Origin: Physcomitrium patens
Taxonomy: Eukaryota > Streptophyta > Bryopsida > Funariales > Funariaceae
DNA length: 64,000 bases
Reading direction: 5' to 3'
Assembly (NCBI RefSeq): GCF_000002425.4
Contig: NC_037271.1
Location: 4,887,582-4,951,581, forward strand
The notes beneath the pieces are model-generated. The model had not been told where the DNA came from. It saw nothing but the letters and a program-made list of their open reading frames with translations, and did not search any database. Shown here one piece after another: positions 56,741 through 64,000 of the stretch (its first letter is position 1; each line of letters opens with the position of its first letter). Made by a program: the position numbers and the translations under genes.

Positions 56741-58256
56741 ATGGAGAATGAGAATAAAAATTTTGAAGGAGCTTCAAGTCGAGCTTCTTCTAAAAGACAA
56801 GGTATGTACATGGATCCCTCTTTTGCTAGTATGTTTCAAGCCTTATCATTATCTATGTAGCAACAGTAAAGCAATAATCACAAAGAAGCTTTAGCAACTA
56901 AAGCATTGCAAGCAATGGTCAATAAAATTGATCAATTTGATGGAAGGAATATTTCAAGGTATTTAAGATGTTATGTTTGGGAAATAGAATTAAATCAGGT
57001 TTTTGAGAAGATAGTTGAATTATTTGGACTTACCATGATATCGGAAATAAGAGAGCATATTACATCAATTATAGAGCATCATGGAAATTCATGGGAGATT
57101 TTTTCACATGCATTAAATGACAAATATTTCTTAGAAGACATTGATCGTGTTATTAAGAAATTATTTCTAGAATGGATTGAGCGACCTAATAAGAATTTAC
57201 AAACAACATAGCTAGTAAGGAAATTTGAGAGGTAGTATTCTCAATTATCGAAGGTAGAAAAATTGACATTAGAGCCGAACAAGGTTGAATTATTTCTTCA
57301 AGCTGCTGATGGAGAGTTGCAAGGGAAATTGGAGTTGCTTCTTGAAGACAAAGAAGAAGATGAAGGATTGACAACAAAATAGAAAAATATTAAAAATACG
57401 GTGGATTTGCTTGCAAAAAGAGAAACGAGGAAAGATAGGAGTAATATTCCAAAAGCAGTACAAGCACCTAAAATTTCCGTACATACAACACGACCAATAA
57501 TGTCTATTGTTCAACCTTCAATATCTTTATCGAAGAAAGGAAAGATAGAGATTGAAGAAATTATACGTGGAATGCGAGATCTTCAAATCAAATTAGCTAG
57601 ACTTGAAGAAAATACTTCTACAAATAATTTGAAGAATGTTTCAAAACAAGGATATATTCAAAGATGTATCTGGTATGATGACATTTCATATACTAGGAAG
57701 GATTGCAATGAATTTAATAATATGGTTCAGCAAGGAGTTATTTACTAGAAAGATGGAAAAATTGTATTAAAGGATACAAAGGATCTCTTTCAAACCAATT
57801 TTGACAAGGGAGGTATGAGAGCATTGATTCAAGATTATTTAATAGAACATAGAATAGCAACATAAGAGAGTGCAAGTTATGGCGCTAGAGTAGATGACGA
57901 CTTTGGTGGAAGTATTGAAACTAGTGAATTTTGGGCTTCTGACATTTTTACAATGCAAAAAGGAAAAATACCTCGGAAAGCGTTATTGAGGACTGCAGCT
58001 ATAATACGAGGTGCAATAGGTTGGGAAGATCCTGTTGAATCTCTTTCAGTTCATGCATATATTGCTAAGAGCCAACATGAAGCCTTAATGGAAGAAAAGA
58101 GACGAGGAAATTTTGATGATACAAGAGAAGGAAATTCTTCTAAGAAGCAAACTCGAAGAAACAAGGCTAGTGAGGCAACTTCACAAGAATTACCTATAAA
58201 GGATACTTTGGCATCATTGGAAGAAAAACAAAGGAGACAAAAAAAAAAAAAAAGGT
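56741..58256 (+). pseudogene. Gag of element F
   Basis: ATG at 56741 (MENENKNFEGASSRASSKRQ). The capsid part reads KIDQFDGRNISRYLRCYVWE, YFLEDIDRVIKKLFLEWIER, KVEKLTLEPNKVELFLQAAD and LELLLEDKEEDEGLTT. A zinc knuckle at about 57665-57710, CIWYDDISYTRKDC, has the second Cys changed to Tyr and the His to Tyr. A Lys-rich tail (EEKQRRQKKKKR) ends at 58256, where an A-run causes a frameshift into the next segment. About six stops in total. It is the clearest example of this gag type in the window. Confidence 0.8.
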
Positions 58257-59100
58257 AAATCAATTGCTTATAAATTACTTTCTGATATTGAAGTGGCAAA
58301 AAATTTAAAAGAAGTGTTGGAAGAACATATATTAAATGCTAAGGTGGAATTCACATTGAAAGAAACTTTAGAAATTACAAAGAAGGAGTTTCATGATGTT
58401 ATCATTGACAGTATTAAACAAAAGAGGTAATTAATAGGTGAAGCTGGAATGAGTCATGCTATTGATGTAGGATTATATAAAGATGAAGAAGACGTTGATA
58501 ATAGTTACAAGCAATCAACAAATGAAAAGAATAAATATAATCAATGAATACATTTTAAAGATTATAGTGATAAGAAAATGGAAGCTTCAAGCCATTATAC
58601 TCAAAAACATTGGACAATGGTAACTACTGAAGTATTGATAAAAGTAGGAGATATAGAAGAACCAATAGTTGCTTTAGTTGACCATGGTTTTGAAATAAAA
58701 CTTATAACTAAGGATCTTTATAAGAAGCAAAAATGGCCAATTGATATGGAACATGGATGGATAATACGAGCAGCTAATAATACATGAGGCAAATTATATT
58801 GAGCTTATCAAGATGTCAAAATTTGGATTGGAGATGTTGTGACAGAACAACATTCCTTTGTTCAAGATACAACGTCTTATCCATTGATTTTAAGAAAACC
58901 TTATATTATGGCAACATGAATGGAAATAAAAGTATTTGACGATGGTTCTGCTTATGCAAGGGTACATAGTAAAGATGGAAGGAAATCTATACAATTTCTA
59001 ACAATACCTACTAATTATGAATGAAATCAAGATAGATTGAGGGAGAAACTATTACTAAGGGTTGTTGAAGGATTTAAGGATTTTGGAGAAGTACCACTAT
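58257..59100 (+). pseudogene. Protease of element F
   Basis: The open part 58578-58787 contains VLIKVGDIEEPIVALVDHGF and EIKLITKDLYKKQKWPID, then HGWIIRAANNT. The catalytic triplet reads D-H-G. I suspect the His is usual for this lineage, so it may not mark inactivation. Downstream pieces are KIWIGDVVTEQHSFVQ, SYPLILRKPYI and MEIKVFDDGSAYARV. Stops interrupt it. Confidence 0.72.
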
Positions 59101-60640
59101 AAAGTGGGATTATGGAGGTACAAAAGAGGAGGTACTCTCGCGATATGAAGGTACCTTTGATGCGAGTTTTATTGGTATTTTTGAGAATGGAAATATTATG
59201 TATAAGAAAGTTGATGATTTTAAAAGAAAAAAAAAATAAAAATAAAAGATTATATAGTATTGAAAAGGAATTATGCAAGTTAGAGACATTAAAAGATGAT
59301 GAGAATATTTTAGGTGTTTATGAAGAAAATTGATTAGAGGATTCTTTAGAATTAATTGCATCTATTGGATTAGGAGATAATGATAAGATTGTGGAAATTC
59401 ATTTGAGGGAGGTTTATTCTATACTTGAATCTTTTCAAGCACCAGAAGTTATTGTAGAGACAAAATATAAAATAGTAGATAAAAAGGTAAAACTTCTTGC
59501 TGGACCTTTACTAGAAGATTCTAAAGAACAAATGAAAGAAGCATCAAAAGAAGAGAGTTTAAGAAATCCAAAGAAGATTGGACATCAATTTACAAAGGAG
59601 ACTTTTGAAGAATTGAAGATTGGATGTGATGGTTCTTTATTTCCAATAGAAATTGAATATTTTAAAAAAAATGTTTACAAAATGAGGTAAATCATTTGTC
59701 TTTGGATCTCGTGAAATAGGATGTATAGATCCTAATGTTTTTGCTCTTATGGTTATCTTTACAGTACCTCATGTGCGTTGGAACTTAAGGCCAATTTCCG
59801 TGCCGAGGATACATTTACCTAAATTGGTGGAATTATTGAAAGAAAAGATGCGAATGAAAATTTTGGAGCCTTTTTTTGCTCCATATTCTAGTCGTTGGTT
59901 TACAGTGCCTAAGAAAAATGGATAATTACATTTTATTCAAGATATGTAGCCAATGAATATAGTTACTATAAGAATTATAGATATAGGACTTTTAGTAGAT
60001 AAGTTTACAGAAGCGTTTGCGGAAAGGGCAATTTATTCAATGGGTGATTTATATTCGGGTTATGATCAATTTCAACTTACGCATGGGAGTAGAGATCTAA
60101 CAACAATGAGAATGCCACTTGAATTGCTTAAAATGTGTACTCTCCGACAAGGTGCTACTAACTCAGTTGTACATATGATGAATGGATGAACAAGGTACTA
60201 AGAGACTTCATTCCTGAAAAAACTATGCCTTTTTGAGATGATGTTCCTATCAAAAGATGTAAAGAAGGAAAAAAAGATGAAACTTTAGATGAAAAGGGGT
60301 GTTGCAAATATGTTGTTGATCATATATACGATTGTGAAAAGATTTTAACTTGACTTGAAGAGGTTCATCTTACACTTTCAAGAACAAAATCTACATTTGG
60401 AATGAAGAAAGTTCTTATTGTTAGATATTTGTGTGGATTTTATGAAAGAAAGCCAGATCCAAGCAAAGTTGATGCAATTGGAAGGATGAAGGATTCATGT
60501 GACTCTTTAACAGAAGAACGCAGGTTTTTGGGAGCTTGTGTATTTTATTGTATATGGATTCCTCATTATGCTCATGTAGCAGATCCATTGTATGAATTAT
60601 TACATAAGGATTATTGATTTAAATAAGAAAGAAAGCATAC
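59101..60640 (+). pseudogene. Linker and reverse transcriptase of element F
   Basis: The linker (59112-59690) is Lys/Glu-rich. RT begins near 59760 (VPHVRWNLRPISVPRIHLPK, FFAPYSSRWFTVPKKNG), then IYSMGDLYSGYDQFQLTHG at 60032-60088. The catalytic motif is damaged: CLF-stop-DDVPIKRC near 60228-60254, keeping both Asp. Then LSRTKSTFGMKKVLIV, GFYERKPDPSKVDAIGRM and FLGACVFYCIWIPHYAHVAD, ending near 60617. Several stops and a shift. Confidence 0.8.
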
Positions 60641-60997
60641 GGAAGCAATGTAAAAGCTAAAGGTGTTATTAGTGACACTTCTAATTTTAAGAAAAATTGA
60701 GTATGACTGTAATAGACAAGTAATTCTTACTCTGGATACTAGTCCTATTGCTATTGGATGAGATGTAGGTCAAGATGATTCAAGTGGAAATAGATTTATA
60801 GTTTATTTTGGACCTAAAGTTTTAAGTATTCGTCAACGTGCATATTTGCAAGTCAAAAGAGAACTTTGGAGAGTTGTTTTGGCTATGAAAGCTAAAAGAG
60901 ATTATTTGATTGGTGCAGCAATAGTAATTGAATCGGATTGCTTGCCATTGCTTGGAATAATTACTAATTGTTCAACGCCTGATATTGCAATGTTAAG
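60641..60997 (+). pseudogene. RNase H of element F
   Basis: LTLDTSPIAIG gives the first catalytic Asp in the DxS form; then VYFGPKVLSIRQRAYLQVKR, ELWRVVLAMKAKRDYL and IESDCLPLLGIITNCSTPDI follow. The domain order is as expected between RT and integrase. One or two stops. Confidence 0.72.
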
Positions 60998-62580
60998 ATG
61001 GATTCTTATATTAAGTCATTAAATCTGAAATTTAAGCATGTTGCTGGAAAAGATAATTTAGTAGCAGACATACTATCTAGAGTAAAATATGAAAGAGAAG
61101 ACGAAATGGTTGAAGACATTGATGATGTTGGATCAAAATTCTATTTAGTAACAAATATTAATAAAGAAGACAAGATATTTCTTGAAGAATTTTATGAAAG
61201 AGAATTATTAGATATTGGTCATTGCTTGAATACCTTGACTAAGCAAAAAAATTGGTCCACAAAAAAATTTAAACAAATAAAAATAAGCCATATAGATTTT
61301 TGCTTCAAGAAAGATTCTTATGGAAGAGACCAAAGAAAGGAATTGGAATGCCACAAAGAGTGATAGGCAATAAAGAAGAGAAATAAAAATTATTAAAGAG
61401 GTTTCATGATAGTTTATGGGCAGGACAAAGAAGAATTTGGACTACTTTTGCTAAGCTTAAGGAACGATATTGGTAGAAAAATCTGTATCGAGATGTGCTC
61501 TTATTTGTAGAGTCATGTGAAATTTATCAAATGTATTCTAATATACGACATCGAAATGGTCTTCATCCTACATATCCTCTAGCTATTCATTTTAAATGGG
61601 TTGTTGATTTGATTATTATGCCAATCGGATTATGGCAAATGAGATATTTGGTCTTAGCTCATGAAGATTTATCAAATCAAGTAGAAGGAAGAGCATTGAA
61701 AATAAAATCTATAGAAGGAATATGTAGATTTTTGCTTGAAGATGTTATTTGCCACTATAGATGTGTAGGAAAAATCATAGCAGATCTTGGAGAATTAAAT
61801 ACACAAGAAGCTCATGAATTCTTTGAAAGATGTGGAATTAAAGTATCACTGACTACTGCTTATAATCCTGAAGGATATGCAAAAAGTGAGTGTGGTCACC
61901 TACCGATTGTGAAAGCATTAACTTAAGCTTGTAATGGGAGGATTAGAGAATGGCCACGACTTTTGTCATTTGTATTATGGATTGATCGAACAACTCATAG
62001 CTTAGTAATTGCATATATGCCTATTATGCTTATGACAGGTCAAAAACCAATTATGCCAATTGAAGAAAAGTACCTACTTGGAGTGTGCTACCATGGGAAG
62101 ATGGATTGACAAGAAAAGAACTTCTAGCTATTAGAATTCAACAATTAGAGCAAAGATCAGAAGATGTGCAAATAACATTAGAAAGGTTAAAAAGATCAAG
62201 GTTATAAAACAAGGCACGATTTGATAAGCAACATCGATTGAGGCCTAAAGTAATTGAAGAAGGTGATTGGGTTTTGATCTGTGGTAGTAACTTGGACAAT
62301 CAACATAGAATTTTAAGGAAATTTTCTAAACAATAGTTTGGACCGTATATGGTAACAACTGTTCATGATAATACAACTTACTCATTACCAGAGTTAGATG
62401 GAACAAAGTTAAAAATACCAATTACAAGGAAGCAAGTAAAAATATTTAAACAAAGATAAACAGAAATAAATATAAAAGAGTTTGGTGAAGACATAGATAT
62501 TTGTCAACATAAAGATGAAATTGACTTGGATAACAAAAGTGATGAAGAAGATTTGAACAAAGACTTGGAGAACGTATTAT
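60998..62580 (+). pseudogene. Integrase of element F
   Basis: After FKHVAGKDNLVADILSRV comes the zinc-binding region near 61390-61540 (RFHDSLWAGQRRIWTTFAKL read across stops, then VESCEIYQMYSNIRHRNGLH). In the core, HFKWVVDLIIMP gives the first Asp, KIIADLGELNTQEAHEFF the second and GYAKSECGHLPIVKAL the Glu. The C-terminal part continues to about 62580 (VIEEGDWVLICGSNLDNQ, ITRKQVKIFKQR, EDIDICQHKDEIDLDN) without a chromodomain. A few stops. Confidence 0.8.
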
Positions 62581-62649
62581 AAATCAAACAACAACTAAGT
62601 TATTTGGTGCATACGAGAGGATGCTTAGATTCAAAAGAGATCGATGTCA

Positions 62650-64000
62650 TGTTGTAACACAATTATATGGTGAAAATATAAATAGAAAAGATTTATTAAT
62701 ATTTAGTCATCTTGGATATTAGAAATAGTAGCCAATTCCAATGCCAATATTCAGGGGCCAATTAATGTCACTCCATTGCAAGTTGTACCATCGAACGTGA
62801 CAACAACGTATGCTCCACCGGTGTCATCGAACCAAGTACCCTCCATATCAAGGAGATGACCAAGATCATTTTTTAACCCTATATGGAAGAAGTCTAGTAT
62901 GTATATATCGGTGGAGATACCTAATATGTCTGATAGAGGTGTAAGAAGACCACTTTATTGTTTCCGTTGCAGGCAAATTGGTCATTGTGCTAGTAAAGGT
63001 TCCAATCCTAGAGCCAATGACAATTACGTGCCAGTGTGTGGGAATAACAAGCAGTCGATGCATACTTATCAGTAATGTAATACTCTATTCAATTTCAATA
63101 ATCGGGATCAGTAGATCCAAAGCCAGGGAAAAATTGAGGGGATAAATCGAGGTCCTCAAGATTCTCCGGTAAATTTGGTGGAATAAATTTGAGCCGTTCT
63201 TACCAAGAGTCGATAAAAAGACAAAAGATCAATTCAATATTCAAGTAAGTCTGATGTGAAAGATCAATTTGACTCAATTATGGAGACATCCAATCCAGGT
63301 CCTCGTATGGGCCTCTTACCTAGTATGGGACCTGATTCTGTTGAGCAACCTAATGAGGTCCCAAATACGGAGGCTTCAGTTCCATTTCAAGCTGTTCTAT
63401 TCTCTATGCTATTTTGAAGAAATGTCTTTTCTGTAGAAAGATCCTCTTAGAGGCAAGAATTCCATGGATGTGGCTCTACTGTTCCAATTTGGAGTCTAGG
63501 GCGGAAGAATAGGAGACCTCATGGAGTTAAAGGAAACGAGAAGATAAAGAAAAGGATATTTGGAAGATCAAGGTTTTGGAATCAAAGAGCTAGCTTCAAG
63601 CTCTTTCGAAAGGTGTAGAATTGGGTTTCATAGGATTTCAGAGGACTTTGCAATCATTGCTCAAAGTCAGTGTTTGTATTAGTGAATTGGATTTTTGTAA
63701 TAAAGTACATGCTAATAATCTTGACTATTTTGTAAAATTGGAGAGACATCTATGGTTGAAATTTTAGAAGTGTCTAGATGGTTGAATATACTAAGTGCAT
63801 GCAAAAATTTGTGTTAATCTTATGGTACGGATAGAAGATATTTGATCATTAGTATAAAGAGGTATCAAAAGTTGGCATATTAGAATTATTTAGGATTTTT
63901 TTAATATCTGGAATGAGGTGAATTTTGATATGTTAAGTCAAAGACTCAAAGGCGGAGCTACACACAAAGTTTTAATGAGAATTAATGGTGAGAGAAGGAG
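62650..64000 (+). repeat. 3' LTR of element F, cut by the window end
   Basis: It begins TGTTGTAACAC and matches 54774-56124 at offset 7876. The preceding sequence CAAAAGAGATCGATG may be the polypurine tract. It carries the same double zinc-knuckle frame as the 5' copy. About 550 bp of it should lie beyond the window. Confidence 0.85.

Larger units (their letters stand above)
54774..64000 (+). mobile_element. Large gypsy element F of lineage G2, 3' end beyond the window
   Basis: Two long direct repeats (54774 onward and 62650 onward) align at a constant offset of 7876 bp over their first kilobase and flank gag, protease, RT, RNase H and integrase in Ty3/gypsy order. It lies inside fragment E. 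Its frames are longer and its stops fewer than in family A, so it is probably the youngest element here. It has no chromodomain or ORF3 that I can see. The 3' LTR runs off the end, so the target-site duplication cannot be checked. Confidence 0.85.

Overview
The window looks like nuclear DNA of a land plant, most likely a non-seed plant such as a bryophyte or lycophyte. This is inference from chromodomain-bearing Ty3/gypsy elements, a second gypsy lineage with an unusual gag, a Helitron-type helicase relic, a tRNA-Leu(CAA) pseudogene and an intron-containing gene with a Myb/trihelix-like domain. The species cannot be named from the sequence. Almost everything is very AT-rich and consists of old, stop-ridden LTR retrotransposons. 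The only credible host genes sit in a base-balanced island at about 26.9-32.0 kb.

Layout. 1-2252 is the 3' part of a chromovirus (family A). 2253-8630 is a full-length family A copy that shares its 5' LTR with the preceding copy. 8626-9805 holds two LTRs in opposite orientation. 9856-14941 is the left arm of a 5.1-kb inverted repeat. 14956-19516 holds a fragment of family A plus two truncated reverse-strand copies with LTRs at 16258-16797 and 18977-19516. 19525-20350 is a gag-protease relic of a third family (G3). 21042-21308 holds two tRNA-Leu-derived segments. 22560-24562 is another family A 3' end with its LTR. 25561-26600 is a reverse-strand reverse-transcriptase relic of family G2. 28344-31823 carries a divergent gene pair. 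32660-33250 is a Helitron helicase relic, followed by a degenerate minisatellite. 36956-42041 is the right arm of the inverted repeat. 42476-48758 is family A copy C. 48780-53155 is copy D with a rearranged LTR. 53478-54773 is a reverse-strand fragment (E). 54774 to the window end is a large family G2 element (F), inserted into E.

Host genes. The plus-strand gene (30069-31823) can be modelled as two exons with a phase-0 intron. Its protein has a Myb/SANT-trihelix-like domain and a charged C-terminal helix. The minus-strand gene (28344-29716) runs divergently and ends in a similar charged helix. The two proposed start codons are about 350 bp apart, which suggests a shared promoter region.

Most notable. 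First, family A carries a separate reading frame of 140-142 codons (called ORF3 here) between the chromodomain and the 3' LTR. In four copies its length stays a multiple of three, while the spacer before it changes by non-multiples of three. Second, the inverted repeat arms pair at a constant coordinate sum (51897), so no net length change was seen over 5.1 kb, although both arms hold the same dead element. Third, the long LTR of element F contains a gag-like frame with two zinc-knuckle motifs.
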